Source of the DNA: Chloroflexota bacterium
GTDB taxonomy: Bacteria; Chloroflexota; Anaerolineae; Anaerolineales; Villigracilaceae
Direction: 5' to 3'
Length of the DNA stretch: 64,000 nt
Assembly: GCA_016234485.1 (NCBI GenBank)
Contig: JACRBL010000029.1
Location: 62,001 to 126,000 of the forward strand
Shown: in pieces, positions 43,141-52,405 of the stretch
How positions within the stretch are numbered: position 1 is the first letter of the stretch
How the letters are laid out: every line of letters begins with the position of its first letter
Notes under the pieces: model-generated
The model's database searches: none
The model's input: only the letters and a program-made list of their open reading frames with translations
Told to the model about the DNA's origin: nothing
Program-made: the position numbers and the translations under genes

Positions 43141-44898
43141 TCATGGGCTATTCCCTTCGATGAAAAGGGCCTCGCCATCGTTGATTCCTCCCTCGATAAC
43201 GCCATTGGTGACCGTTACGCCGCTAACCCAATCCGTCTCTATGATAACGGGTTCCACTTTGGCTTCCAACAAAGTTGTATCTTGATAGAGATAGGCAAAA
43301 ACCGCAATGAATAAATCTTGCAAGACGGTAATATCGTCATAGTCTTCAAAATCTGAAGAAGAAGGCCATCGGATTGCAAGGAAGGTTCCAAACCTGTCTT
43401 GAACATCCAGGCGGGAGATTTCGGAAATATCATATTGCGTCCCTGTGATCGAACAGTTCTTGGTCAAATGGGGGCCATGATCGCCTGCCACGATAATGAT
43501 CGCGTTAGGATCATTCTTAATGACCGACTCAAGATCGAGTCGCATGCCTTTATTGGCAATTCTCAGCCTCTTCTCGAATGTCTCAACCTCGTTAGGCAGG
43601 CAAACCCCCGATGTTTGCGCGTGGCTGGGAAAACTCGAGTGGGCGTAAAGAAACATCGGCGATTCTCCAATGGCGGAAAAAATCCTCTCCTTTTCCTGAA
43701 AATACGCCTCTTGAGAGACTTCATCAAAATTCAGGTCAAATCGAAATTCGCCAGTAAAGATGGCTTTGGTAAGCAGACCCACCGAGGAGGCGTGGCCGGG
43801 AAATGAATAGCCATATCCTGAGGGATATCCTCGAAAGAAAAAATCTGTAGGAAACACCCCATAGGTCTCATACTGCGCTTGCTCGAATAGGTTTTGGACC
43901 ACTCCATCGCCAGCGACCGCCCTCCATCTGTTATTCCCGTAGAAACTGGGAGAAGCATTAAAGACGCGACTCATGGTCAGAAGAGTGGAGCCTCCTAAAG
44001 AATAGGTTTGCGGATATAACTTGAAGCCAAGGCCTTTCAGATACTCCTCCTGGAGATGGTTGTCAATTCCATAACCAAGCATCGTTTCATTGGGAACGTA
44101 CGCGTCGTATACGAGCAGGTAGATGTTTGGAGTACGCACCGGTTTCCTTGCGCCGATCAACGCGACCAGCGGATTATCTGTCCTATCGAAATCAGTGGCG
44201 GATTGCGCGTTATTCAAAGCGAATAGCTGGAAAATTGGATTGGTTATAAAGAAAAAAGCGGCAAAAAGACGCGCCAGGTTGATCCATTTCAATTGAAAAA
44301 ACAACCAGGCAATTAAACAAAACCCACAAAAAATCATCAATTGAATCTTGAAGCGACCCACCTCATGCCATGAGAATTGCTTGCTCAAAGATGCCATGTT
44401 TGTGATGAAGAACGTAAACGCCAATCCCAGGGACATTGCCGAATGAGCCGCGCCAGTTCGTTGGAGAAGAAAAGGAATAACAACAATAGGAATGGATGAA
44501 AGTAAGGTGAATAAACAGAATAACAGAACGGCTTCGGAGCCTGACAAAATATCGTTGTTGATGAGGATGTATTGAGCGACAGGCGTCAATGGAAGCAAAA
44601 GAAGCACAAGATCATAAGCCGACAACTTGTCATGGGACGCGTTAAAGAAGTTTGGTTTGATCTTTCTGATTCCAAGTAGGATAAAGAACATGACAAACGC
44701 CAGGATCGTGGTCGGGATTAAATAACTTCCAAACCGCACGAAAAAGGCTTTTGTAACCCCCGCGGGAAACAACTTCGAAGACGAGAAAACATAAACCGAC
44801 AAAGCCCCAAGAGGAACGAGAACGTGAGGAAAAATAAAATTAACGGTCCAAACGCGTTTAAAAACATCCATAAGCCACTTGCTGAATTTTCCTAACAT
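43141..44898 (-). CDS. Membrane sulfatase/phosphoglycerol-transferase-like protein
   Basis: 585 residues; GAGGTGATC precedes the ATG. Six or so membrane helices span ~15-230. An extracytoplasmic alkaline-phosphatase-superfamily domain (~255-560) opens with NIYLLVYDAYVPNETMLGYG (metal Asp) and contains LGGSTLLTMSRVFN (candidate nucleophile Ser/Thr), FLYAHSSFPSHAQT and the metal-binding IIVAGDHGPHL. The layout is that of LTA-synthase-like and other membrane sulfatase-fold enzymes that move phospho-groups onto envelope polymers. The formylglycine CxPxR motif is absent. It is AT-richer than its neighbours. Confidence 0.8.
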   Translation of the reverse strand: MLGKFSKWLMDVFKRVWTVNFIFPHVLVPLGALSVYVFSSSKLFPAGVTKAFFVRFGSYLIPTTILAFVMFFILLGIRKIKPNFFNASHDKLSAYDLVLLLLPLTPVAQYILINNDILSGSEAVLLFCLFTLLSSIPIVVIPFLLQRTGAAHSAMSLGLAFTFFITNMASLSKQFSWHEVGRFKIQLMIFCGFCLIAWLFFQLKWINLARLFAAFFFITNPIFQLFALNNAQSATDFDRTDNPLVALIGARKPVRTPNIYLLVYDAYVPNETMLGYGIDNHLQEEYLKGLGFKLYPQTYSLGGSTLLTMSRVFNASPSFYGNNRWRAVAGDGVVQNLFEQAQYETYGVFPTDFFFRGYPSGYGYSFPGHASSVGLLTKAIFTGEFRFDLNFDEVSQEAYFQEKERIFSAIGESPMFLYAHSSFPSHAQTSGVCLPNEVETFEKRLRIANKGMRLDLESVIKNDPNAIIIVAGDHGPHLTKNCSITGTQYDISEISRLDVQDRFGTFLAIRWPSSSDFEDYDDITVLQDLFIAVFAYLYQDTTLLEAKVEPVIIETDWVSGVTVTNGVIEGGINDGEALFIEGNSP

Positions 44899-45061
44899 AA
44901 GATCACCTCATTAGAAGATTTTCACCCGAACGATCAAACCCCGGGTCGCTAAAACCAACATTTCGCCAAACTATACATTCACTTTCATAAAATAACAAGT
45001 ATTAACTCCCTGAATTAAACTGAGATGACAATCCGCCTGCCGCCGTAGTACAATCCGCCCC

Positions 45062-45667
45062 ATGTCAAATTCCAATCCACGCCTCACGCGCGGCAAGGGA
45101 CTGCTCGAGCCGCTCCTCGCCCGCTTTCGCGCCCAGCGCGCCAACAGCCTCATCCCCACCGAACTCCGCCACGGACGAATCCTCGACATCGGATGCGGTT
45201 CCTATCCCTACTTCCTCTCCCACACCGAATTTGAGCAAAAATTCGCGGTGGACCAACTGCCTCCCAGCGACCACGGCAAGCGCCTCAACATCCAATGGCA
45301 CACGCTCGATCTGAACTCCACGCCCAAACTGCCCTTTGAAGATAACTTCTTCAACGCCGTCACCCTGCTGGCCGTGGTGGAACACCTCAACCCCAATAGC
45401 ATGGCCGCACTCTTCACCGAGACTTACCGCGTTCTCCAGCCTGGCGGCGTGGTGATCATGACCACCCCCGCGGCCTGGTCGGATGGACTGCTCAAATTTA
45501 TGGCGCGCCTCGGCCTCGTCAGCGCGGAGGAGATTCACGAACACGTCTTCGCGTACACGCTCCCGCTCCTCGGCTGGTACTTCGGCAGGGGCGGCTTCGA
45601 AATGACCAAAGTCAACTTTGGCTATTTCGAATTCATGCTCAACATGTGGGCTGTGGCGAAAAAATAA
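45062..45667 (+). CDS. Class I SAM-dependent methyltransferase
   Basis: 201 residues. SAM-binding motif I ILDIGCGSYPYFL, then VDQLP, LPFEDNFFNAVTLLAVVEHLNP and LQPGGVVIMTTPA fit the Methyltransf_11 group. There is no ribosome-binding site; TACAAT at 45048-45053 ends eight bases before the ATG, suggesting a leaderless message. The substrate is unknown. Family-A repeat copy 3 follows directly. Confidence 0.88.
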   Translation: MSNSNPRLTRGKGLLEPLLARFRAQRANSLIPTELRHGRILDIGCGSYPYFLSHTEFEQKFAVDQLPPSDHGKRLNIQWHTLDLNSTPKLPFEDNFFNAVTLLAVVEHLNPNSMAALFTETYRVLQPGGVVIMTTPAAWSDGLLKFMARLGLVSAEEIHEHVFAYTLPLLGWYFGRGGFEMTKVNFGYFEFMLNMWAVAKK

Positions 45668-45671
45668 ATTC

Positions 45672-45758
45672 CGTCACTGCGAGGAGGGCGATCTTCCCGA
45701 CGAAGCAGTCTCCTGGTCGCAGGATGAGATTGCTTCGCAACGTGCGCTCGCAATGACG
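45672..45758. repeat. Dispersed repeat family A, copy 3
   Basis: Begins CGTCACTGCGAGGAGGGCG and ends GCTCGCAATGACG, with GAAGCAGTC / GATTGCTTC centrally. Diverged from copies 2 and 4 at several bases. Confidence 0.88.
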
Positions 45759-45790
45759 GTTGCCAGTATTGTGGCTTCACAGTAAATATT

Positions 45791-46324
45791 ATGTCCTCCC
45801 CCAGCCTCCCCTTCTCCACCTCATACTGGGTCATCCCCAATCGCTTCCTCGCGGGCGAATACCCGGGCTCATTTAACGGCGAAGAATCCACCCGCAAAAA
45901 AATGGACGTCTTCCTCGAAGCTGGACTCGACACCTTCATTGACCTCACCTACCCAGGCGAGCGCGCCCCATACAAACACATCCTGCTCGAACAGGCGCGC
46001 TATTACCAAAAAGATGTCCGCGTCCACCATTTTCCAATCGAAGATTTTGGCGTCGTCACGCCCGAAACCATGCGCGCCCTCCTCAACACCATAGACGCCG
46101 CGCTCGCAGAAGGCCGCAACATCTACCTGCACTGCTGGGCGGGCGTGGGGCGCACAGGCACAACCGTCGGCTGTTACCTCGTCCGCCACGGGATGACGGG
46201 CGACGAAGCCCTCGCCCAATTGGCGCGCTGGTGGGCAACCGATCCGCGCCGCTTCACCTTCAAACGCACTCTCGAGACCGACGAGCAAGTTCAATTCGTA
46301 CGCGGCTGGCATGAACTGGCATGA
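45791..46324 (+). CDS. Dual-specificity protein phosphatase-like protein
   Basis: 177 residues. The P-loop HCWAGVGRTGTT gives the cysteine-phosphatase signature C-x5-R, and an upstream general acid may be the Asp in HHFPIEDFG. The phrase FIDLTYPGE is typical of Cdc14/kinase-associated-type phosphatases in bacteria. It overlaps the next methyltransferase gene by 14 bases, so they are co-translated. The substrate is unknown. Confidence 0.88.
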   Translation: MSSPSLPFSTSYWVIPNRFLAGEYPGSFNGEESTRKKMDVFLEAGLDTFIDLTYPGERAPYKHILLEQARYYQKDVRVHHFPIEDFGVVTPETMRALLNTIDAALAEGRNIYLHCWAGVGRTGTTVGCYLVRHGMTGDEALAQLARWWATDPRRFTFKRTLETDEQVQFVRGWHELA

Positions 46325-47039
46325 TCGCTACACCCAGCAAGCGCGCTGGACGCACGACCTGCGTGCCTATTTATTCGACAAGGCGGGACTGACCCACGCG
46401 CGCCGCGTCCTCGAAGTGGGATGTGGGACGGGCGCCATCCTCTCGACCATTGACTCCGCCGCCTCGCTTCACGCCCTGGACCTCGCGCGGGCCGCGCTGG
46501 CCGAGGCTCGAATCCACGCCCCGCGCGTTTCCCTCGCCAACGCCGACGCGTTATCCCTGCCCTACGAAGACTTCACCTTTGATATCACTTTCTGTCACTT
46601 CCTGCTCTTGTGGGTGCGCGACCCTCTGCAAGCCGTGTGCGAGATGGCGCGGGTGACGCGTCCGCATGGATATGTGCTGGCGCTGGCCGAGCCAGATTAC
46701 AACGCCCGCGTGGACAAGCCCGACTCCCTCGCGCCGCTGGGGCGCTGGCAAGCCGACGCGCTGACGCGGCAGGGCGCGGATGTCTCGTTCGGCGCGCGTC
46801 TCGCGGAGACGTTCGCGCGGGCGGGGATCGAAATCGTCGAAACAGGAGCCATCCGAAGGTCAGAGAATGAAGCGTCGCTTGAGGAGCGGGAAAAAGAATG
46901 GGCGGTGATCGAGGCCGACCTGGCCGCGTCCGTTTCGGGCGAAGACATCCGTATTATGAAATTGATGGACGAAGAAGCCTGGGCGCGTGGCGAGCGTGTG
47001 TTGCACGTGCCAACGTATTTTGTTTTGGGTCGGGTATAA
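46311..47039 (+). CDS. Class I SAM-dependent methyltransferase
   Basis: 242 residues. Motif I VLEVGCGTGAILS, acidic loop LHALDLARAALAEAR, LSLPYEDFTFDITFCHFLLLWVRDP and the post-motif ALAEPDYNAR place it in the Methyltransf_11/UbiE-like group. The C-terminal ~70 residues are a variable helical part. It overlaps the phosphatase gene and ends on top of a TATAAT (47035-47040) that could drive lepB. Confidence 0.88.
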   Translation: MNWHDRYTQQARWTHDLRAYLFDKAGLTHARRVLEVGCGTGAILSTIDSAASLHALDLARAALAEARIHAPRVSLANADALSLPYEDFTFDITFCHFLLLWVRDPLQAVCEMARVTRPHGYVLALAEPDYNARVDKPDSLAPLGRWQADALTRQGADVSFGARLAETFARAGIEIVETGAIRRSENEASLEEREKEWAVIEADLAASVSGEDIRIMKLMDEEAWARGERVLHVPTYFVLGRV

Positions 47040-47060
47040 TGCATTTGCTTTTGGAGAAAT

Positions 47061-47708
47061 ATGGAATCAACTGAACCAACCATTGAATCGCCCGTGCCTG
47101 AAACGAGCGAGATCGCGGCTTTCCCTTCCGTACCTGAAATGCCCGTGGCCGAAACGCCCGTCGAGGAAAAGACAAACTGGAAGCAGTTCCTGTTCGACCT
47201 GGTGGAGACGCTGGCGCTGGCGGTCATTTTATATTTTGGCATCAACGCGCTTTCGGCCCGCGTGCGCGTGGACGGTTTTTCGATGAACCCGACTTTGCAG
47301 GACGGCGAGTATGTGCTGGTGAGCAGGGTGACGTATAAATTGGGCGATCCACAACACGGCGATATTATTGTGTTCGAGCATCCCAACCAGCCGCAGGAAG
47401 ATTTGATCAAGCGCATTGTGGGCGTGCCTGGCGACGTGGTGGAAGTGACGGGCATGATGGTGTACGTGAACGGGCAGGCGCTGAACGAGCCATATATTAA
47501 CGCCGCGCCGATATATTCTGGAAAGTGGGAAGTGCCAGAGGGCTATTTATTTGTGCTGGGCGATAACCGCAACGAGTCGTCGGACTCGCACGCGTGGGGG
47601 CTGTTGCCGATGGAGAACCTGGTGGGCAAGGCGCTGTTGATTTATTGGCCGCCGACGGATTGGAATATCATTTCGCACTACGATATCGAAGTGGCCGCGC
47701 CGCAGTAG
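47061..47708 (+). CDS. lepB: Signal peptidase I
   Basis: 215 residues; TTTTGGAGAAAT precedes the ATG. A Glu/Pro-rich cytoplasmic start, membrane helix LVETLALAVILYFGINAL (~48-65), then box B with the serine in VDGFSMNPTLQDGEYVLV, box D with the lysine in DLIKRIVGVPGDVVEV, and box E GDNRNESSDSHAWGLLP. It cuts signal peptides from exported proteins at the outer face of the membrane; the window encodes several such clients. A terminator follows. Confidence 0.97.
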   Translation: MESTEPTIESPVPETSEIAAFPSVPEMPVAETPVEEKTNWKQFLFDLVETLALAVILYFGINALSARVRVDGFSMNPTLQDGEYVLVSRVTYKLGDPQHGDIIVFEHPNQPQEDLIKRIVGVPGDVVEVTGMMVYVNGQALNEPYINAAPIYSGKWEVPEGYLFVLGDNRNESSDSHAWGLLPMENLVGKALLIYWPPTDWNIISHYDIEVAAPQ

Positions 47709-47790
47709 TTTGGTGGTCGGGTGGTCGAATGGTCTAGTAGTCGGATGGTCTAATGGTCGCCTGATCAATCGTCAAATCTTGATAGGATGA

Positions 47791-47829
47791 GAACTCTCCG
47801 ATGGCTTCGGGGAGTTTTTCTTTTTTTTA
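47791..47829 (+). terminator. Terminator of lepB
   Basis: Stem ACTCTCCG / CGGGGAGT (one mismatch) followed by T5-C-T8. Upstream, 47710-47760 holds imperfect direct repeats of GGTCG(G/A)(G/A)TGGTC. Confidence 0.85.
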
Positions 47830-47947
47830 GGGGTCACTGTAATCCGCTCCCCGTTCGTGTTCCTTGGGCGGGAAGATTGGCGAAGTTTAGCAAATTCATC
47901 CCGTCATTGGCTGTATAATATTGTCAGACAATGAAACTGGAGTTTCC

Positions 47948-48907
47948 ATGACTTCGAATCACAATCGCAACCCTGGCGCTCCCCTCGACCTGGACTGGGT
48001 GATGGGCGCGCACGTCAACAAAAGCGCGGTCGAGCGACGCATCGCCACGCTCCCCGGAAAACGCACCGTCAAAAAGGAATGGCAGGCCGCCTGGCTGTTA
48101 CGCGCCGTCACTTGCATTGACCTGACCACCCTCGGCGGCGACGACACACCCGGCCGCGTGCACCGACTTTGCGCGAAAGCCAAACAGCCGATCCGCCCCG
48201 ACATGCTCGAACGCCTCAACCTGGACGGGGAGCGGGTGACCGTCGGCGCGGTCTGCGTCTACCCCAATCGCGTCGCGGACGCCGTCCACGCGTTGCAGGG
48301 ATCGGGCATCCCCGTGGCCTCAGTCGCCACAGGCTTCCCCGCGGGTCAGACTCCGCTCCCGCAACGAATCCAAGAAATCGAGCAAGCCGTGGAAGCAGGC
48401 GCGAAGGAAATTGACGTGGTCATTGCCCGCAATCATGTTCTCACTGGCGACTGGCGATCTCTCTACGATGAACTCAAGCAATTCCGCGCCGCCTGTGGCG
48501 AGTCGCACATGAAAACGATTTTGGCGACGGGCGATCTCGGCACGCTCAAGCAGGTTTACCAAGCCAGTTTGGTCGCCATGATGGCAGGCTCGGACTTCAT
48601 CAAGACATCCACGGGCAAGGAATCGGTCAACGCCACGCTGGAAGTGAGTCTCGTCATGACGCGCGCCATCCGCGAGTATCAAGACCGCTTCGGCTACAAG
48701 ATCGGATTCAAGCCCGCGGGCGGAATCGGCTCCGCCAAGCAGGCCATGGCGTGGCAATCGCTGATGAAGGAAGAACTCGGCGATGAGTGGCTGATGCCGA
48801 ACCTGTTCCGGTTTGGCGCGTCCAGTTTGCTGACGGATTTGGAGCGGCAGTTGTATCACTATATTACGGGTCATTATGCCGCAAAGCATCATATGGCGAT
48901 GGGATAA
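47948..48907 (+). CDS. deoC: Deoxyribose-phosphate aldolase
   Basis: 319 residues from ATG 47948, chosen because CTGGAG lies six bases upstream. Catalytic motifs: AVCVYPNRV, VASVATGFPAGQT, GAKEIDVVIARNHVL, and the Schiff-base lysine in SDFIKTSTGKES with the second lysine in IGFKPAGGIGSAKQA. It is longer than Escherichia coli DeoC (about 259 residues) owing to N-terminal and C-terminal extensions, matching the longer eukaryote/actinobacterial-like type. It splits deoxyribose-5-phosphate into glyceraldehyde-3-phosphate and acetaldehyde. The neighbouring ALDH could consume the aldehyde. Confidence 0.95.
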   Translation: MTSNHNRNPGAPLDLDWVMGAHVNKSAVERRIATLPGKRTVKKEWQAAWLLRAVTCIDLTTLGGDDTPGRVHRLCAKAKQPIRPDMLERLNLDGERVTVGAVCVYPNRVADAVHALQGSGIPVASVATGFPAGQTPLPQRIQEIEQAVEAGAKEIDVVIARNHVLTGDWRSLYDELKQFRAACGESHMKTILATGDLGTLKQVYQASLVAMMAGSDFIKTSTGKESVNATLEVSLVMTRAIREYQDRFGYKIGFKPAGGIGSAKQAMAWQSLMKEELGDEWLMPNLFRFGASSLLTDLERQLYHYITGHYAAKHHMAMG

Positions 48908-48932
48908 CGTTATTGATTGAAAGGAGCACAAA

Positions 48933-49235
48933 ATGAATGCAGACATGCTCGCGCCACAAGAACTGGTTCGCAAGGCCGTGATCGAAGTGGCGCAATTGCC
49001 AGAGAAGGAACTTTTGATTGTGATTGAGATGGTGGACTCGCTCAAGAAACAGCGCGCGCGCCCAAACAAGGAATTGGCGGCGGAAATCCTTGCCAAAGCC
49101 AAAGCCCGCGCGGAGGAAGTGAGATACCTTTCACGAGACGAGGCGATGGAAAAGTTTGGCAAAACCCTCGACGCGATTCGTGAGGATGCCATAGCAAAAG
49201 GTACAGCGCTTGATGGGGAAGTGGAAAGTGACTAA
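48933..49235 (+). CDS. Probable antitoxin of a PIN module
   Basis: 100 residues, all helical and charged; GAAAGGAGCACAAA precedes the ATG. Motifs such as VIEVAQLPEKELLIVIEMVDSL and LAAEILAKAKARAEEV suggest a long-helix protein. I recognise no named family, but its position immediately before, and overlapping, a PIN-domain gene makes an antitoxin role likely. Confidence 0.65.
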   Translation: MNADMLAPQELVRKAVIEVAQLPEKELLIVIEMVDSLKKQRARPNKELAAEILAKAKARAEEVRYLSRDEAMEKFGKTLDAIREDAIAKGTALDGEVESD

Positions 49236-49656
49236 AAAGGTCCGCGCCGTTTTGGATACGAATGTTTTTGTATCCGCCGCCCTGAGCAAAAACGCGAACA
49301 GCCCCACCCGCGAGACTCTTGAGCGCTGGAAACGGGGTGAGTTCGTGTTGTTGATTTGCACGACGCTGGCTGAAGAAATTATCGAGAAGCTTCTGGATCA
49401 TCGCGTGGATAAGGAAAAAGTTGGCGACTTGGTCGAAACACTTGCCAGTTGGGCCGAATGGGTAGAAGTCCCTGCGGAGAAGATTGAGTCTCCCCTCTCC
49501 GACCCTGACGATAATGTTATTGTCGCCTGCGCGGTGGAAGGCAAAGCAAATTACCTTGTGACCTACGATCCGCACTTTGACTCGTTGAATGGTGAGTATC
49601 GCGGAGTTAAGATCATCAAAGCCATTCCGTTTTTGGAAGTGTTGCGGAATCAATGA
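49213..49656 (+). CDS. PIN-domain RNase toxin
   Basis: 147 residues from ATG 49213, overlapping the upstream gene by 23 bases (GTG 49228 is an alternative start). PIN features: VRAVLDTNVFVSAAL (first Asp), TTLAEEIIEKL (Glu), SDPDDNVIVACAVEGKANYLVTYD (Asp pair). These match the 'putative toxin-antitoxin system toxin component, PIN family' (COG1569 type). It would cut RNA unless bound by the antitoxin. Confidence 0.85.
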   Translation: MGKWKVTKKVRAVLDTNVFVSAALSKNANSPTRETLERWKRGEFVLLICTTLAEEIIEKLLDHRVDKEKVGDLVETLASWAEWVEVPAEKIESPLSDPDDNVIVACAVEGKANYLVTYDPHFDSLNGEYRGVKIIKAIPFLEVLRNQ

Positions 49657-49659
49657 TCG

Positions 49660-49749
49660 CGTCATTGCGAGGAGGGTGATCTTCCCGACGAAGCAATCCC
49701 CTTCACATTGTGGGAGATTGCTTCGCCAACGAACGGCTCGCAATGACGG
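49660..49749. repeat. Dispersed repeat family A, copy 4
   Basis: CGTCATTGCGAGGAGGGTG ... GAAGCAATCCCC ... GAGATTGCTTCGCC ... GCTCGCAATGACGG. It ends just before the ribosome-binding site of the ALDH gene. Confidence 0.9.
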
Positions 49750-49767
49750 AATGAATTGGAGTTAATT

Positions 49768-52215
49768 ATGTCTACCTTACTTGACCTCTTCAAAACCATG
49801 GACTACGGTCCCGCCCCCGAGTCTCCCTCCGCCGTCAACGCGTGGCTGGACGATCACGGACGCAAGTTTGGGCTGTTCATCAACAACGAATGGGTGACGC
49901 CCAAGGCGGCGAAGTACTATTCGTCTTTCAACCCGTCTACGGGGGAGTTGATCGCGGAGACGGCGCAGGCGGAGAAGAAGGATGTGGATGCCGCCATCGC
50001 CGCGGCGCGGACAGCCTTCGAATCGTGGAGCGAGACTCCAGGCGTGGTGCGGGCGCGCTACATGTATGCGATTGCGCGCAATATCCAGAAGCACCATCGT
50101 CTGCTGGCGGTGCTAGAGAGCATGGACAATGGCAAGCCGATCCGCGAGTCGCGGGATGTGGATGTGCCGCTGTTGGCGCGTCACTTTTATTATTACGCGG
50201 GCTGGGCGCAACTCATGGAAACCGAACTGCGCGACTATCAACCCGTCGGTGTGATTGGGCAGATCATCCCGTGGAACTTCCCGTTGATGATGCTGGCGTG
50301 GAAGATCGCGCCCGCCATCGCGATGGGCAACACGGTGGTGCTCAAGCCCGCCTCGTACACGCGGTTGAGCGCGCTGTTATTCGCGGAGATCGTCGCAGAG
50401 GCGGGACTTCCGCCAGGCGTGGTCAACATCATCACGGGCAGTGGCAAGGCGGGCGAGATGATCGTCACGCACCCCGACGTGGATAAGATCGCCTTCACGG
50501 GCTCCACCGAGATCGGGCGCACACTGCGTCATCTCACCGCGGGGACGGGGAAAAGAATCTCGCTCGAGTTGGGGGGCAAGGGTCCCGTTGTGGTGTTCGA
50601 AGATGCCGATCTGGACGCGGCCGTTGAGGGCGTGGTGGACGCGATCTGGTTCAATCAGGGTCAGGTCTGTTGCGCGGGCTCCCGCCTCATCGTCCAGGAA
50701 AATGTCGCGCCGCGCTTTATCCAAAAATTAAAGACACGCATGAGTCATCTGCGCGTGGGCGACTCGCTCGACAAGTCCATTGACATGGGCGCCATTGTGG
50801 ACAAAAGCCAATGGGACACGGTGGATTATTGGGTGAAGATGGGCGAGAAGGAAGGCGGCAAAGTGTTCCAGCCCGACATCCCCCTGCCCACGAAGGGACT
50901 TTTCTACAAGCCCACACTCATCACAGACCTCGATCCTGCCGCGTCGACGGTGCAGGAGGAGATCTTTGGTCCCGTGCTGGTTTCGCTCACGTTCCGCACG
51001 CCCGAGGAAGCCATCGCGCTGGCGAACAACACGCGCTACGGACTCGGCGGAAGCGTGTGGAGCGACAACATCAATCTCGCGCTCGACGCCGCCAGCAGAA
51101 TCAAGGCGGGCGCGCTGTGGGTCAACTGTCACAACGTATTCGACGCGGCGGGCGGATTCGGGGGCTACCGTGAATCAGGATTCGGTCGCGAGGGCGGGCG
51201 CGAGGGATTGTTCGAATACGTCCGACCGAAATGGATGGATCGCCCGCGGCCTGACTTTGCCGCGCCCGCCGAGGGGACGAAATCGGCTTGGGGCGAGCAC
51301 ATCCCCTCGCGTCCCGCGCGACCCGAGGCGGGTCGGGCAAATGGACAGGGTCTACCCCCCGTCGACCGCACCCCGAAGATGTACGTCGGCGGCAAGCAGG
51401 TTCGTCCCGATGGCGCGTACACGTTGACGGTGCTTGGCGCGAAGGGAAAGATCGTCGGTCAGGTCGGTGACGGCAACCGCAAGGACATCCGCAACGCGGT
51501 GGAAGCCGCGCACGCGGTGATCGAAGCCAGGCAGGGCTGGGCGATGCGGCACGGATACAACCGTTCGCAGATCCTGTATTTCATCGCGGAGAATTTGGAC
51601 GCGCGCAACGCGGAGTTCGCAGGACGGATCGTTGAAATGACTGGACGGACAAAGAAGTCCGCGCAAGCCGAAGTGGACGCGGCGGTGGAGCGGCTGTTCA
51701 CGTACGCGGCCTGGGCGGATAAATACGGCGGCAACATCCAGGAGACCACCCTGCGCGGAATCACGGTGGCGGTCAACGAGCCTGTGGGTGTGATCGGCAT
51801 TGCCTGCCCCGACGAGTATCCGCTGTTGGGATTTGTCTCGCTGATGGCGCCTGCGATTGCAAGGGGCAACACGGTGGTGATGATCCCCAGCCAGCGCTTC
51901 CCGCTCAGCGCCACGGACTTTTATCAGGTGTTGGATACGTCCGACGTGCCTGGCGGCGTGGTCAACATCGTCACAGGCGACCGCGACCACCTGACCAAGA
52001 CTCTCGTCCAGCACGAAGACGTGGACGCGGTCTGGTACTTCGGCTCGGCGGAAGGCAGTTACTGGGTGGAGTACGAGTCCGCCGCCAACATGAAACGGAC
52101 GTGGGTTGGTTACGGCCTGCCGCGCGATTGGATGGATCGCGAACAGGGCGAAGGTCATGAGTTTTTGCACGAGTCCACGCAGGTGAAGAATATCTGGGTG
52201 CCGACGGGGGAGTAG
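49768..52215 (+). CDS. ALDH16-type tandem aldehyde dehydrogenase
   Basis: 815 residues from ATG 49768 with TTGGAGTTAATT upstream. Domain 1 (~30-510) is a complete ALDH: PWNFPLMMLAWKIAPA, cofactor FTGSTEIGR, general base in LELGGKGPVVV, nucleophile C301 in NQGQVCCAGSR, EEIFGPVL. Domain 2 (~545-790) has the Rossmann-like part (GVIGIACPDEYPLLGFVS, RGNTVVMIPSQRFPLSATDF) but no QGQxC motif and ends early. A full first and inactive second domain define the ALDH16 family. It oxidises an aldehyde with NAD(P)+; the substrate is unknown, and DeoC-derived acetaldehyde is only a guess. Confidence 0.92.
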   Translation: MSTLLDLFKTMDYGPAPESPSAVNAWLDDHGRKFGLFINNEWVTPKAAKYYSSFNPSTGELIAETAQAEKKDVDAAIAAARTAFESWSETPGVVRARYMYAIARNIQKHHRLLAVLESMDNGKPIRESRDVDVPLLARHFYYYAGWAQLMETELRDYQPVGVIGQIIPWNFPLMMLAWKIAPAIAMGNTVVLKPASYTRLSALLFAEIVAEAGLPPGVVNIITGSGKAGEMIVTHPDVDKIAFTGSTEIGRTLRHLTAGTGKRISLELGGKGPVVVFEDADLDAAVEGVVDAIWFNQGQVCCAGSRLIVQENVAPRFIQKLKTRMSHLRVGDSLDKSIDMGAIVDKSQWDTVDYWVKMGEKEGGKVFQPDIPLPTKGLFYKPTLITDLDPAASTVQEEIFGPVLVSLTFRTPEEAIALANNTRYGLGGSVWSDNINLALDAASRIKAGALWVNCHNVFDAAGGFGGYRESGFGREGGREGLFEYVRPKWMDRPRPDFAAPAEGTKSAWGEHIPSRPARPEAGRANGQGLPPVDRTPKMYVGGKQVRPDGAYTLTVLGAKGKIVGQVGDGNRKDIRNAVEAAHAVIEARQGWAMRHGYNRSQILYFIAENLDARNAEFAGRIVEMTGRTKKSAQAEVDAAVERLFTYAAWADKYGGNIQETTLRGITVAVNEPVGVIGIACPDEYPLLGFVSLMAPAIARGNTVVMIPSQRFPLSATDFYQVLDTSDVPGGVVNIVTGDRDHLTKTLVQHEDVDAVWYFGSAEGSYWVEYESAANMKRTWVGYGLPRDWMDREQGEGHEFLHESTQVKNIWVPTGE

Positions 52216-52405
52216 GGCAAATGATTAGAGAGTAGTGCATGGTGTGCAAGACATCCGAGGACTAAAAACTTCGGAGATTTTTCTTACAAGGTTATAATTG
52301 CTTTTATGACGTTTCGTGAAATATTCTCTCATCCACTGCCAAACATCGTAAGTGAGTAAGCACACATGTCATTTTTATTTTTTACTTCTTGATAAAGGCG
52401 TCAAA

